Shown: in pieces, positions 35,326-47,512 of the stretch | Position numbering within the stretch: position 1 is the first letter of the stretch | Layout: each line of letters opens with the position of its first letter | Assembly (NCBI GenBank): GCA_024138015.1 | Contig: JAMXBB010000004.1 | Location: forward strand, 80,883,613-80,947,612 | DNA length: 64,000 bases | Direction of reading: 5' to 3' | Source of the DNA: Lumnitzera littorea | Lineage: Eukaryota; Streptophyta; Magnoliopsida; Myrtales; Combretaceae | Notes under the pieces: generated by a model | Told to the model about the DNA's origin: nothing | Seen by the model: the letters and a program-made list of their open reading frames with translations, nothing else | The model's database searches: none | Position numbers and translations under genes: made by a program

Positions 35326-35535
35326 CTATGCACGTACCAAGCAACTATATTGGTCGTTGCTGTGTAATTCCTATAGAGCTAAGAACATGTATATTTTGTG
35401 CTCGATTGACTAGCATGTGCATAGTGAAGTGTTTGGCAAAGAGAGTAAGATAAACTTGTGACCATGTCGAGCTATTATTAAATTATTAAGTATTTAACAC
35501 TTATAAATCCTGATATGGTCATGGCTATAATTACA
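35326..35535 (+). other. Unassigned flank right of element G
   Basis: About 200 bp with a 66-codon frame of no known similarity. It may be the 5' part of element F, into which G inserted. Confidence 0.3.
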
Positions 35536-36120
35536 AGGACTTGAGATCAAGAATATTGGAATTACTAAAATTTGATGGATATGGTTTTCTAGATGAATAT
35601 TTGGATTAGAAATTTTAAGTAGAAAGAATTTTGTGAGATTATCTATATTTTGAGCTTAAAAAAGAACATATAGTCAGTATGTAACTTAGAGGCTTTGCTA
35701 GAGTTTGGTAGAAGAATGTGAAGAGAGAAAGGAAATTATACGGAGATTGATGAAGAGTTTAATGAGGAGAAAATTAATTTTGCTACATTATCAAGATGAG
35801 TTATATGAAGAATTGTCATCATTGAGGCAAGGGCTTATGATTGTGAAGAATATTCACATGAGTATAAGACACTCTTGAGGTAATGTAAGTTGTATGGGCT
35901 TCGTTCTTCTACTATATCTCGATTTGAGAGAGGGTTGAATGTAGAAATTGCTAGAAGTCTTGACTCTTACAGAATTAAGACATTGAGTGAGGCTATCCAA
36001 ATAGCTTTAAGGGTAGAATTTTCTTATCAAGCTAACATTTCTAGAGTTTCTAATATAGTTGAATGATTGAAGACAATTGAAAAACAACTTGAAGTGTTCA
36101 AGGATGAAATGAGACAATAG
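35536..36120 (+). pseudogene. Gag fragment of element F (chromovirus-like)
   Basis: Plus-strand frames give KFDGYGFLDEYLD near 35.57 kb (the usual start of gypsy capsid), then RIVIIEARAYDCEEYSHEYK, ISRFERGLNVEIARSLDSYR and IKTLSEAIQIALRVE (up to about 36020). This order is that of chromovirus gag. It is shifted and interrupted many times. The 5' LTR and leader are missing, perhaps displaced by element G. Confidence 0.7.
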
Positions 36121-36660
36121 AGGAATGCCGAATCAAAGGGTATTGAAGGAGGAGTTGAGGAAGTGGAAGTTGTTGGAGAGGAGAGCAGTAGAGAGGAAGA
36201 GGACCAAGTTAAGTTGCAATTATACCCCCATGTTTTAGATGTAGTTCCATTACCTACCATAAATGCTATAGGTGATAACTCTAGGTATTACTATATTTTC
36301 CTTCCTCATATTAAGCTCTTTTGTCTTAGTCCTATGATGAGCTTATTCGATCTTGAAATGAGCTATAGTAGTATTATTCCTGTGAGTTATTATAGATTGT
36401 TGGTTGGTGTTTACCAAGGTCATGGTGATGGATATATGTATTAGGGATGTGTTATGTTGACTCTTGGTACTCTTGTGTTGGAAAGATTTAAGATGTGTAG
36501 ATGGAAGGAAGAAGAATTAACTTACGAAGAAGTAGAGGGGATGCTAATTATAGTAAATGAAGAGGTCATAAGATTTAAGTTAGTTGAGCAAGAAGAGGTG
36601 GAAGCACTTGAAATTGAAGAGCAAGTTGATGTCTTACTTGCACAAGATCTATGAACTCAT
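36121..36660 (+). pseudogene. Unrecognised open stretch after F gag
   Basis: One frame stays open for nearly 180 codons except for stops at 36118-36120 and 36442-36444. It holds an acidic start (VEEVEVVGEESSREEEDQVK), a hydrophobic, Tyr-rich middle (YYYIFLPHIKLFCLSPMMSL) and a Glu/Val-rich end (EEEVEALEIEE-like). It could be the gag tail/protease part of F, but I do not recognise a zinc knuckle or DSG motif. There is no full-length ATG-started frame. Confidence 0.35.
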
Positions 36661-36954
36661 GATCTTTTGTATGACCCAAGGACATGTTAATTCCTTTAAT
36701 TGATAGTTGCTAGAACTATGAAGGTATAGTTAATCAGATCCATGATGAGGCAAATGAAGGATCTAAGATGAAAAGTTTGATTGATAGAGCTCATGATGAC
36801 TAGAAGGAGCATTAGCTAATGTTAACATTGGTAGAGGAGCTTAAGCACTTTTCTGTGTTTATATTCTATTTTTGTAGTTTAGTATTTGATCTTATAGAGA
36901 TTTTGAGCCACTAATTGCCAAGTTTCAAGCTGAAACTTCTCTAAATGAGAGGGG

Positions 36955-37688
36955 ATGATATGATACAGGGGATTAGGCTAACCAATTGCCAAGTTTTGAG
37001 CTATATTGTAGACTTGTTTGTGAGCTCCTCATGCATAGAAGACCTATTTTTAAGCTTTACTAATGTTGGAGACCTGCCTATGAACTCTATGGATAAAGCT
37101 AACATAGACAACTCAGGGCTGCTCGGCCAAGTTAGGTCCGCTCGGCTAAGTTGCTCGACTGGTTTGCTCCATTAAGTCGGCCTAAATTTCAAGACTACCT
37201 AGATCAGGTCTTTAGAGTCTCCAATAGCTCATTAGGCTAACTCATCAACTCTTTACTCGGATGTCTTATTTGATTACTTATTTTTGCTTATGTTTTTTGG
37301 ACTTCCTATTTTTTGTATTTTTCCTAAATTAACCTCATATTTTATTTTTTATTTTTTTATTTATGGGAATGCCACTAGGGCATTTGTTTAGTCATTTCAT
37401 TTACAACTTTTCCACTATGTATGAATAGAGCACGTGTATAGGGTTTTAGATAGATTTTGCACATTAATGAAAAACCTTTCGAGTCTTTTCTCTTGGAAGC
37501 TCTCTCTTACTAGCTCTTATCAATTTCTTTAATAAGGATTGTGGCAAGCAACCTTAGTTATCTCTTTGTATGTCATATCAAAGCGATGATTAGGTCATAT
37601 AGAATCTAGTTAGTACATTATATCGGTAAGGTATCTCATGGATTCGCTAAAACCTTCACTAAACCCATTCTATTTTCGTTCCTTCAAT
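36955..37688 (+). repeat. Putative 3' LTR of element F
   Basis: It is preceded by a purine-rich run AAATGAGAGGGGATGA (about 36942), a classic polypurine tract. It begins near TGATACAGGGG and ends near TTCCTTCA. R-like ATTAATGAAAAACC lies near 37465. No second copy is in the window, so the ends are tentative. Confidence 0.4.
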
Positions 37689-37689
37689 A

Positions 37690-38085
37690 GGATTGGATCC
37701 ATCTTGGTATTGCTACCCTTGTCAGTTCCTGGTATAGTGCATATCAATAAGGCTCTTCTCTTATGAAACGTACTTTCAACAACTTCTAAACTTCCTCCTT
37801 TATAGCTACATGCCTTTTCAAAGAAAAATGTCTCTTCTTCTATTATACGACCTTTATGGTCAGATATATGTTCAACTTGTGGGTGATAACATCCTTAGGG
37901 TTTTCAGGCATATCTAAGGGAGACCAGGCAAAAATATCCTTGTTAGCTTAGAAGAAATGTACCATGCTTTCTTGGAGGTCAATTGGTAAATTGGCTCCAA
38001 CCTTTGTAACATGCATAAGATTGTCACTCAGTTAAATTTTCAATATTTCCTCTACAAGTTCTCTTCTTACTTATAGGTAATTACT
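37690..38085 (-). pseudogene. Orphan Tat-lineage RT N-terminal fragment
   Basis: Minus strand: VGANLPIDLQESMVHFF, ANKDIFAWSPLDMPENPKDV, ITHKLNIYLTI, KKRHFSLKRHVAIKEEV. This is the stretch between protease and RT fingers in Tat (Retand/Ogre-like) elements. It is not attached to any other recognisable part on either side and lies in the opposite direction to F and B. Confidence 0.7.
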
Positions 38086-38089
38086 CATG

Positions 38090-38995
38090 CCTTGCTTAAT
38101 GTTATAGACTTAATTCTTCTTCAAAGCTTTTAAGTATAAAGCTTTTAAGTAATTGCTAATTACTTATAAAAGAAATAAGTGGGGTCTAGATGAGTCCATG
38201 GAGTAGATGGCAAGGATAAGGGAAAGGAAGAAAATGGACATGTGTTAATTGAATGAAAAATCAAGAAGGTGGAAGAAGACTCTAAACAAAAATAACACTT
38301 TGTTGACTTAGTCAACCTTTGACTTGGTCAACTCTTTAAAATTACATGTAATCTAAGTGTACATAATGAAGTAATTAAGGAAAATTAGGAAGAAAATTAA
38401 GGAAATGAAGGAAAATATGAGGTTTATTGAAATTATTAGTAAGAATAGGTAATGAGATCCTCCTTTAGCTGTTTATATCCTATATACATCATTTTGTAGG
38501 CCACTTAATATAATTATCATGAAAAGTATCATTTAGGGTACTAATACCTACTATATATAATATAAGCATCAACTAAACTCTTAACTCTATATAATACTAA
38601 CCTATTTATATACTTAGAAGATGAATGTAATCTATGATGTAATATCTTAGTTTCTAAAGGATTACTTTAGTATTATTTGTATTTATGAACGATTGAAAGT
38701 TATCTTTAATCTTTTACTAATGATTTAGTATAATACTAAGGTTATATTATCAATTAGGGTTTTAGGGTAAATTATGGTGAATTAGTGTTTTTATATCCTT
38801 AAAGTTATAGTTTTAGGATTTTTATCACTTTTGGACACAATCTCTAAGGTTTATATGCATTTAGGGTCTAAAAATTTTATATGTGATTGAATCTTCGGTT
38901 ATTATCTTAAGGTTTTCATTTTAATTAGCCTTATCAACTCTTAGAGTCTTCAAGCACACTAGGGTCTATTTTGGGTATTAGGTTGAAAATTTTAG
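38090..38995. other. AT-rich sequence, nothing recognised
   Basis: About 0.9 kb with no coding similarity. The only feature is an imperfect tandem and inverted pattern GTTGACTTAGTCAAC...GACTTGGTCAAC at 38302-38332. Confidence 0.5.
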
Positions 38996-39860
38996 AGGTT
39001 TACAGTACCGAACACCTCGAAGTACAGATTCCAAGCTTTAATGAATCTATTAGTACTGACGACTACTTGGATTGGTAGGAGAAGATCGAGAAGATATTTG
39101 ACTTCTACGATTTTGAAGAAGCTGTCCATATTTGAGTAGCCACATTGGAATTTTCTGGATATGCAGCAATGTGGTGGAAGAAGCTATAGAATGTTTGCTT
39201 AAAGGCCCGACGTGAAATCTAGACATGGAATGAGATGAAGAGAGTTCTAAGAAGTAGGTCCATTCTCGAACACTACGAGCAAGACACTTTCCGACATTTA
39301 CAAGATTTGAGATAGGGTAACCAATCAATGGATAGCTATGTCCGAGAGTTTTAGTTACTCATGATCCAATGTGATGTTGATGCACCTAAGACATGAACTA
39401 TTGTAAGGTTCATTTCTAGTATAAGGCCTGAGATCGGTAACATAGTAGAGCTATAAAGTCTTGCAACTCTAGATGAAGCCATGATGGTGGCATAGAGAGT
39501 CGAAAGGCAAAGGCGAAACTAAGCTAATTGAATGCTAAGTAGTTGACCTATACTACTAAATAGAATTAGCATGCTGAGTCGATTAGGGAATGACTAAGCA
39601 TTAAATAGCTCCGACATAGAATGTCGAGGGCAAGTGCTAATCTGACTAAAAGAAGGCCAAAGAACCTGAGGTCTGAAGAGACTAAGGTCAAAGGTCAAGA
39701 AGAAAGACTTGAGAAATCAAATGCTTTAAATGTCTCGATTTTGAGCACGTGGCTAGTCAATGTCTGAACTGTCAAGTCATGACTATAAAGGGAGATAAGC
39801 CCCAATTTGAAGTAAAGAGTATGAGCAAAGGAGAGGAAGAGATGAGAGTTGAATAGATGT
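38996..39860 (+). pseudogene. Gag of element B with intact zinc knuckle
   Basis: Capsid: IPSFNESISTDDYLDW from 39028, VATLEFSGYAAMWWKKL, ILEHYEQDTFRHLQDLR, MDSYVREF. The nucleocapsid zinc knuckle CFKCLDFEHVASQC (39722-39763) keeps the C-X2-C-X4-H-X4-C pattern. Stops interrupt the frame in at least five places. The N-terminal part and start codon are absent. Confidence 0.85.
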
Positions 39861-39929
39861 TGGAAGAGTTTCAAGAAAACCTTAATGCCGAAACACCTCC
39901 TTTGCTCATACTCTTAGTGCTTTTGTGGC

Positions 39930-40345
39930 TGATGAGAATGATCAAAGGGAGAACTTCTCCCATACGAATTGCCGAGTGAATGTCAAGCTACGTACCTTGA
40001 TCATTGGCAGAGAGAGCTATACCAATGTCATAACACAAGGGGTAGTTAAGGCCATGAAAATGCCAAGCCTTCCATACCCTAAGCCATACAAGATTCACTA
40101 GCTGAATGAGAAAGTAGGCTTACATGTTGCCGAGTAGGTTAGAGTATCAGTTACCATTGGTAATAGGTACAAGGATGAGGTGCTGTGTGATGTCCTATCT
40201 ATGTACGCTTCTCACATATTACTCGGCCAATTATGGTTGTTGGACTTAAGAGTATTGCATGATAGGTATAAGAATACCTACATGTTCCAGAAGGATGGGA
40301 AGAAAATTATACTGATACCCATGAGTCCTAAGGAAGTACAGGAAG
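39930..40345 (+). pseudogene. Aspartic protease of element B
   Basis: LIIGRESYTNV near 39997, then YPKPYKIH, RYKDEVLCDVLSMYASHILL and KNTYMFQKDGKK. The order is complete. The active-site Asp-Gly-Gly-Ser is Gly-Arg-Glu-Ser (Gly codon 40006-40008), so the catalytic residue is lost. Confidence 0.85.
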
Positions 40346-40399
40346 CCTAAGAAAAGGTCACTAGATCACTACAGCAAAAGTCCTTAGTGATTTCTCGAG

Positions 40400-41240
40400 C
40401 TTAGTTTGCCCGAGAAGTCAAGGTTGAGGACCATGTGCTCCTTTTAATTAGGAGACTCTTGGAGGTGAGAGAAGCCAAGAGCTTACTTACTAAGGTGCAA
40501 CAGTTACTTCAAAACTATGTCACCCTATTTCTTGTTGAGATGCTGAAAGGTTTACCTCCCTTAAGAGGTATTAAGCATTGCATTGACCACCAGCCTAGAG
40601 CTGCCTTACCGAACCAACCTACTTATAAGCTCAATCTTGAGCAAGAAACTAAGTTAAAGAAACAAGTAAATGAGTTGATAGACCACGAATACGTTCAAGA
40701 AAGTATGAGCCCATGTGCCATACCAGCCATATTAGTACCTAAGGAGGATGGGTCGTGGAGAATATGTATTGATAGCCGTACCATCAACAAGATTACCATT
40801 AACTACTGAAATCAGATCACATGGTTAGATGATATGCTCAATGAGTTGCATGGTGCTTACATCTTCTCAAAGGTTGACTTAAAGAGTGGCTACCATTAAT
40901 ATGAATGAGACTTAGGACAAATGGAAGATAGCCTTCAAGACAAAGGATGGTCTATTCAAATGGATGGTAATATCATTTGGCTTAACTAATGCATCGAGTA
41001 CATTTATGTGGCTAATGAATCATATGCTTAGAACATTGATTGACAAATGTGTTGTGGTCTATTTTGATGACATTCTGGTCTACAATGCTTACCTTATCAC
41101 TCATGTTGAGCATTTAAGATTGGTGTTTGACATCCTTCATATCAAGAGATTATTTAGCAACCTGAAGAAATGTGTATTTTGTCAAAGCAAGGTTGTATTC
41201 CTTAGATATGTTGTTTTAGAGGAAGGAATCTAAGTGGATG
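40400..41240 (+). pseudogene. Reverse transcriptase of element B
   Basis: A 124-codon open frame (40435-40809) carries LKGLPPLRGIKHCIDHQPRA and ILVPKEDGSWRICIDSRTIN. Then FSKVDLKSGYH with the first Asp, a frameshift, and SFGLTNASSTFMWLMNHML with VVYFDDILVY (41054-41083). The YFDD box is intact (Asp codons 41066-41071). Damage is by stops and one or two shifts rather than by active-site loss. Confidence 0.9.
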
Positions 41241-41791
41241 ATGAGAATGTCAAAGCTATTCTTGAGTGGCCTATGTCGACAAATGTGGTAGAAGTCAAGA
41301 GCTTCCAGGGTTTAGCTTTGTTGTATTAAAGATCCATCTAAAACTTTAGTTCCATAACAACATCTTTAACTAAACTGACTAAGAAAAATTCTAAGTTTAA
41401 GTGGTTGAAGAAAGCTTAGAAAAGTTTTGAAGATATAAAATCTAAATTTACATCTGCTCCAATACTTGCCTTACTAGATTTCGAGAAGGTTTTTGAGGTT
41501 GAATGTAACACATCTAGGATCAGCATTAGTACTATCCTTATGCAGGAACGCCAACCAATTGCCTACTTTAGTGAGAAACTCAATGGAGCTACCCCAAATT
41601 ACTTAGCTTATGACAAGGTGTTCTACGCTCTTGTCCGAATACTATAGAAATAGCAACATTACCTCTTACCGAGATAATTCATCATCTACTTCGATCATAA
41701 GTCTCTTAAGCACCTCCAAGGATAACAAAAACTTTCTCAACGTAATGCCAAGTGGCTCGAATTCTTGGAGACCTTTTGCTACATCATCAAG
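41241..41791 (+). pseudogene. RNase H of element B
   Basis: FEVECNTSRISISTILMQER, then PIAYFSEKLNGATPNYLAYD and, in another frame, LEFLETFCYIIKYR just before element C. The catalytic Asp of ECDAS is Asn (41507-41509). Confidence 0.85.
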
Positions 41792-42638
41792 TATAGGAAT
41801 CAACCCCCTGTATCGATCACACAAAACCGAGCTAGAGGACTTTAAGGGCTCGTACGAAAAATACTAACTCTAAGCCATAGCTGAGACGGGGACTTCTATC
41901 TTGACCTGACCTCTTGCTAACCTGTTTGTCAAATCCTTACATATATCCAACATGCTCCTACTTAGCTACAAAGTCTTTATCTAAAAGGTATCCTAGGAAA
42001 GGTTAATTGAGCCGAGCTCTTCAACTGACCATTGATACCTGACTACAATTCAGCTGACTTCCTAACTAAATTGATTGGCTCCCAACTTGATCCAGATTAG
42101 GTCGGCCCTTGACTACCAACACCTCTTATTTCTACTTATGTTGTATCATACTCCTGACATACAACCATTAAGTGATACATGCCTTCTGACGTAACATTCT
42201 AAAATGATTCTTTTTTTTCTATATCGAATATTCTTTGTCCTTTTTAACCCTATTTAGCATGATTTGAGTGATATAATTATAAAATACCCTTTTTTATCTT
42301 TTCATACATGTAAAATAACCCTAGTGTGTAAGTATATAAACCCCTACTTTCCTTGTATGTAGACATCAAACTTTTAATATGGAATTATTCACGTTGAGCA
42401 ACCCTAGTGTTCTTATTATCATTTAACTCTTATCTATTCCCTTTAGCAAAGAATAGTAGTGAGTGACCCTTCAATTCGAATCGGTGTATCAGATCGGACA
42501 AATTATTGGCTAAGTAGGATCAAGTGGTGTATCATATCCATTCGGTAGCTACTCAGGCTGTGCTAACTTCTTTTCTGTTTTCCTTTCGGTTTGTTCGTTG
42601 TGGTGTTTCTCTATGTATCTGATCCCAAAGATGCATTA
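41792..42638 (+). repeat. 5' LTR of element C
   Basis: It starts TATAGGAATCAACC (TGATAGGAATC in the 3' copy) and ends AGATGCATTA. In 60 bp compared from 42301 with the 3' LTR there are 8 differences, 7 of them transitions. Confidence 0.88.
42331..42340 (+). promoter_or_regulatory. TATA box in C's 5' LTR
   Basis: AGTATATAAA, conserved at 48041-48051 in the 3' LTR and followed by CCCC(T/C)ACTTTCCTTG. Confidence 0.6.
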
Positions 42639-42645
42639 GCTTCAC

Positions 42646-42657
42646 TGGTATTAAAGC
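42646..42657 (+). other. Primer-binding site of C (initiator tRNA-Met type)
   Basis: TGGTATTAAAGC, seven bases after the LTR. It differs from the usual TGGTATCAGAGC by two transitions. Confidence 0.8.
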
Positions 42658-42904
42658 AGAATTCCACGATAGAGTGTGAAAAGTTACAGTGAAGTCTTGG
42701 TTCGCCTTACTATTTATGGCTACTGTGTTCCTTCTATAGCTACTATAATGTGTTAGTGTGAAAGCAAGTATGGTTTTATTGTTACTTAGTTTTACTCTAT
42801 TTTTCTTTGTGAAAACAGAGTAAGTTTGTTTCTATCTTATTTAAGTGACTATCAAGTATTAAAGTTATTAGCTAGTTGTTAATCCATTTGAGAAGTATTG
42901 TACT

Positions 42905-44290
42905 ATGTTAGATTCGAGTATTCAAGGAGTTATTGATGACCAAGGTAATGGTGCTCAACCTGGTCGTGGTTTTAATGGTAATAACACCTTAGGGTCTATT
43001 GATAACAAACTTAACAAACTCACAAACCTTGTTGAGAGTTTAGTTACTGTAATGCAAGTTAATAGGCAACAACTCTAAGGTGTACAATAACAAAACCTTT
43101 GAGATGATGCCTTTGAGAGACACTATAGCTGAGTTAATCGAACCAATTACCCAATTCAACCTCCTCTAACTGGAGGAGCTGCTAAACAAAGACTGGAGTT
43201 AGAGGAGATTAAGGAAGAAGATGAGGAGCTGGATTTTGAAGAATTTGGGGAGGAAGTAGAGGAAGCTAACTATTACCCATTACGAAGACGAAGACATCGA
43301 CCTTCTTTAGGGCTAGATAATGTCAAGGTTTAAATCCCGCCCTTCAGTAGAAGTGGAGATGTTGATGAATACTTGGAATGGGAAGAGAAGGTCGAGAAGG
43401 TGTTTGACTGTTACGGATATGCAAATGTTGTCAAGGTCCGACTTGTTGCACTAGAGTTTACTAGGTATGTAACAATATAGTGGAAAAATCTGAATGTAGC
43501 CCGAGCGAGGGATGGAACATGAGGTATTAGGACTTGGGATGAGATGAAAAGGTTATTAAGAGGCAGATTTGTGCTTGAGATGTACTTTCAAGATACATTT
43601 GCAAAGTTGTAAGAGCTTCGCTAGGGAGGCTAATCTATTGATGACTATGTTAGAGAGTTCCAGATATTGATGATCCAAGCCAATGTAAAGAACAAAAGGT
43701 TCGTACGGTATCAAGGTTCATTTCTGGACTCAAGTATGAGATTCACAATATCATAGAAGTGTAGAGGTTTTATACCTTAGAAGAGGCGATCGATCAAGAT
43801 CACGTAGAGGGTCAAAAAGCAAAGGAGAAATGTTTCGAGTTGACCTAGGCAAACATTCTCTCGATCTCCTGTATCGTGCCGACCTGTTTAAGCCGAGCTA
43901 AGGAGGCCACACTGAGCCAAGGAAAGGAATAACTAACCTGATGACCGTCGAGCAAACTAACATGGCCGAGCGAGACAGTTGAGCCGACCTAAGGCTAGGC
44001 CAACCCCGAGAACCTATGAGAAAGGCCAGCCATCTGGATGGAAAACCAACGAGGTTAAAAGCTTTAAATGCTTAGGCTTTGAACATATGGCTACTAAGTA
44101 TCTGAACTGACATGTTTTAGTGCTTCGAGGAGATGTAGTGGATAGTATCGATGAAAGTAAGTCTGAAGAGGAGAACGACATTCGAAAGGCAGAAGCCAAA
44201 GAAGAGGAGAAGACCTGTGTCTATGCTGACCAAGGAGAAGTGATGACTCCAGTCTTGAGACAAGTCTTGAGTTCCCTATCGAACCTTAAA
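42905..44290 (+). pseudogene. Gag of element C
   Basis: ATG at 42905 opens MLDSSIQGVIDDQGNGAQPG, which continues to a stop near 43076. The capsid reads SRSGDVDEYLEWEEKVEKVF (about 43340-43400) and RTWDEMKRLLRGRFVLEMYF. The zinc knuckle at 44055-44096 reads SFKCLGFEHMATKY: first Cys is Ser and last is Tyr, so zinc binding is lost. Frameshifts separate the pieces. Confidence 0.85.
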
Positions 44291-44299
44291 AAGGACTAG

Positions 44300-44700
44300 A
44301 GGGAGAATTTATTCCACACCAAGTGTATCATCAAAGGCCAATTATGCATAATCATAGTGGATGAAGGAAGTTGCACTAATGTGGTTATGTAATCAATTGT
44401 GCAGAGGTTAGGTTTGCTAACCTTAAGGCATCCCCGACCTTACAAGCTACATTGGCTTCATAATAAGGGTGCTTTGCATGTAACTAAACAAGTGACCGTG
44501 CCGTTCATGTTGGAAATGTATATAGGGACAAAGTAATGTACGATGTCGTCCTTATGGGAGCTTCACACTTGCTACTTGGATGACCTTGGTTATTCAACCA
44601 ATGTGTTATGTACGGTAGATATAAGAATACCTATGCCTTTGTTAATGATGGAAGGAAGATAATGTTGCAACCCCTAACCCTATCTTAAGTAAACGAAGCC
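44300..44700 (+). pseudogene. Aspartic protease of element C
   Basis: IIVDEGSCTNV at 44351-44383 keeps the catalytic Asp; HPRPYKLHWLHNKGALHV follows. Frameshifted after about 44510. Confidence 0.85.
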
Positions 44701-44739
44701 AATAATCAGCTCACTCGAGCTAATAAGAAAAAGGCCCTA

Positions 44740-45640
44740 ATGATGAGCCATAGAGAGCTCCAATCTACTAAGAAATTCGATGAACTAATGTTTTTATTGG
44801 TTAGGAGACTGATAGAGATGAGGGAGTTACAAAATGTTCCAAAAGAAATCCAAGGCTTGCTAAATGAGTTTTTTAACCAATTGCCGAAAGAACTACTCAA
44901 AGGACTACCACCCATTTCAGGCATAGAGTACTATATTAATCTACAACCAGGTACCGCCCTACTAAGCCAACTTGCGTACAGGATGAACCCTGAGTAGGCT
45001 GTTGAGTTGAAAAGATAAGTGGATGAACTCATTGAGTGAGGGTATGTGAAAGAGAGCATGAGCCCTTATGTTATACCGGATCTGCTCGTTCCGAAGAAGG
45101 ATAGTTCATGGCACATGTGTATTGACAGCTAAGCAATTAACCAAATTACTGTCAAGTATAGATACCCAATACTGATGCTTGATGACATGTTAGATGAGCT
45201 TCAAAGAGCGAAGATTTTTTCAAAGATCGACCTTCGAAGTGGTTACTACCAAATTTACATGAGGTCAGTCAATAAATGGAAAACTACCTTTAAGACTAGG
45301 CATAGGCTCTATGAATCGTTAGTTATGCCATTTGAACTTACTAATGCGCCGAGCACATTCATGAGGTTGATGAACCATGTGATGCACTCTCTTCTTAGAA
45401 GATATGTAGTCGTATACTTTGATGGCATATTGGTGTATGATACCAACCTGAACAACCATGTTCAACATCTTTGTGAAGTATTTAGCATTCAGTGAGCCAA
45501 GAAGTTGTATGGGAATGTAAAGAAATGCATGTTCTACTAGAAAGAGGTGATGTTCCTAAGGTTTGTAATGTCCGAGCAAGGAATCTGAACAGATGAGGAG
45601 AAGATCTAAGTTGTTTTAGAATGATCGACACCAAAAAATG
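44740..45640 (+). pseudogene. Reverse transcriptase of element C
   Basis: LLKGLPPISGIEYYINLQPG (44740-44997), then FSKIDLRSGYYQIYMRSVNK, FELTNAPSTFMRLMNHVM and VVVYFDGILVYDTNLNNHV (45175-45495). The second Asp of the YFDD box is Gly (45424-45426), which would abolish polymerisation; the first Asp in KIDLRSGYYQ is intact. Confidence 0.9.
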
Positions 45641-46200
45641 TCATTGAAGTCCAAAGTTTCCATGGCCTAGCTTATTTTTATAGGCAATTTATTAAGGACT
45701 TCAACGCAATAGCTGCCCCATTGATCGAGTTGACAAAGAAGAATGAAGGGTTTAGGTGGAACGATTGAGCTGAGCAAAGTTTTAGGGAAATCAAGGAAAA
45801 GCTCACCTTGGCACCTGTCCTTTCACTACCAAATTTTGACAAGCCCTTCTAACTGGAGTGCAATGCATCGGTAGTTGGAATTGGTGTTGTCCTGATGTAA
45901 GAACGACGGCCTATCACTTATCACAGTAAGAAATTGAGTGTCCCAACCTTGAACTATTCCATGTACGAGAAGGAGATGTACTCCCTTTTCTAAGCCCTTA
46001 CTGTTTGGCAACATTATTTGCTACCGTAGGAGTTTATTATTTATACAGACCATGAGTCTCTAAAGCATTTAGGGAGTCATAACAAGCTTTCGAAGAGGCA
46101 AGCCAAGTGATTAGAGTTCATGAAAGGTTTCTTGTACGTCATTCAACATAAGAAGGGAAGTGTAAATGTAGTCGCCGATGCTATGTCATGACGATAAACC
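45641..46200 (+). pseudogene. RNase H of element C
   Basis: Connection segment FIKDFNAIAAPLIELTKKNE near 45.7 kb, then LECNASVVGIGVVLM with the catalytic Asp changed to Asn (45862-45864), and a tether reading VIQHKKGSVNVVADAMS near 46.15 kb. Confidence 0.85.
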
Positions 46201-47512
46201 TTGCCAACCACTTTGCAAACAAAACTATTGGGATTCTTACTCATCATTGAGCAATATGCTAATGACCCTCACTTCAGTTCCATTGTTGAGCAATGTCACG
46301 AAGGACTAGTTGTCAGAGGGTCTTATCTTAAGGATGGCTATTTATTTAAGGACTACAGGCTATGCATTCTAAATTGCTCCACACGTGAGCTATTAATTCG
46401 AGAAGCTCACAACAGTGGACTTTTGGGCTACTGCGGAGAGGTCAAGATAGCCAATTTGTTGAAGGAGAATTTTTACTGGCCAAAGATGTCCATAAGGTAA
46501 TTGATCGTTGTGAAGTATGAAGTGTACTAAGGGGAAGAGAGAACCCTATGGAGAGTACATGACTCTACCAATGCCTACCTTACCATGGGCCGACCTTAGC
46601 ATAGAATTTGTCCTATGGTTTCCCCAAACATCCAGAGGAAAAGATTCTATCTTTGTTGTAGTGGACCACTTCAGTAAGATGGTATACTTCATTTTGTGCC
46701 ATCGGACTAATGATACTTTAAATATCACTAATTTGTTTTGCAACAGATTGTCTCACTACATGGAGTACCGAAGACTTTTGTCTCAAACCAAGACACAAAA
46801 TTCTTGAGCTATTTTTGGAAGACTCTTTGGAGAAGACTTAGAACTAAACTTGTATTCAGCTCTAATAGCCACACTTAGGCCAATGGCTAGACTGAAGTGG
46901 TGAACAGGATACTAGGCAATTTGCTCAAAGCTATTGTAGGGAAGAACTTGAAGGATTAGGATTTGTGCCTACCAGTCGTGGAGTTCACATTCAACCGAAC
47001 TGTCCATAGCACTACAGGGAAGACCCCATTTGAGGTCATCTATGGCTATAACCCAACCATTCCCCTAAACATGATCAACACCCTAGCAACTATTGAAGAG
47101 AGTCAATTCGGAGTTGATCGAGCTTGAGAATTACATTAACTACACCACACCAGACTGTGACTAAGAAGATTGCTAAATTCAATAAGAGACAACAAGAGAT
47201 TGGTAGTCGAAGCCACCGAACTGTTTCTTTCTAACCAAGAGACTTAGTATGGATTCATCTCAATTGAGAGTGATTTCCGCACTTAAGACAAAGCAAACTA
47301 TCTCTATGAGTTAACGGCCCATTCAAGGTCCCGAAGAAGATAAACCGCAATGCTTACTAGATCAAGTTGCTTGATGACTATGGTGTCTCCTTTACCTTCA
47401 ATGTGTTTGATCTGATTCCTCATTAACTAATAAAAGACCTTGTGAGTACCCTAAAAGAATAAACATAAACCCCTTCAGATTTGAGGCCAAATCTTTCTGA
47501 CCCCCAAGCAGA
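46201..47512 (+). pseudogene. Integrase of element C
   Basis: Zinc-finger region: LLIREAHNSGLLGYCGEVKI and LLKENFYWPKMS (46201-46500), second His changed to Tyr. Core: WADLSIEFVLWFP, where the first catalytic Asp is Glu (46604-46606), followed by FVVVDHFSKMVYFILCHRTN. The second-Asp region near 46.79 kb is shifted. The C-terminal part includes STGKTPFEVI-like and GVSFTFNVFDLIPH-like stretches in several frames. Confidence 0.88.

Noticed and set aside
38302..38332. GTTGACTTAGTCAAC repeats as W-box regulatory cluster of a host gene
   Set aside because: TTGAC cores occur, but no gene is near and the sequence is a short imperfect tandem/inverted repeat.
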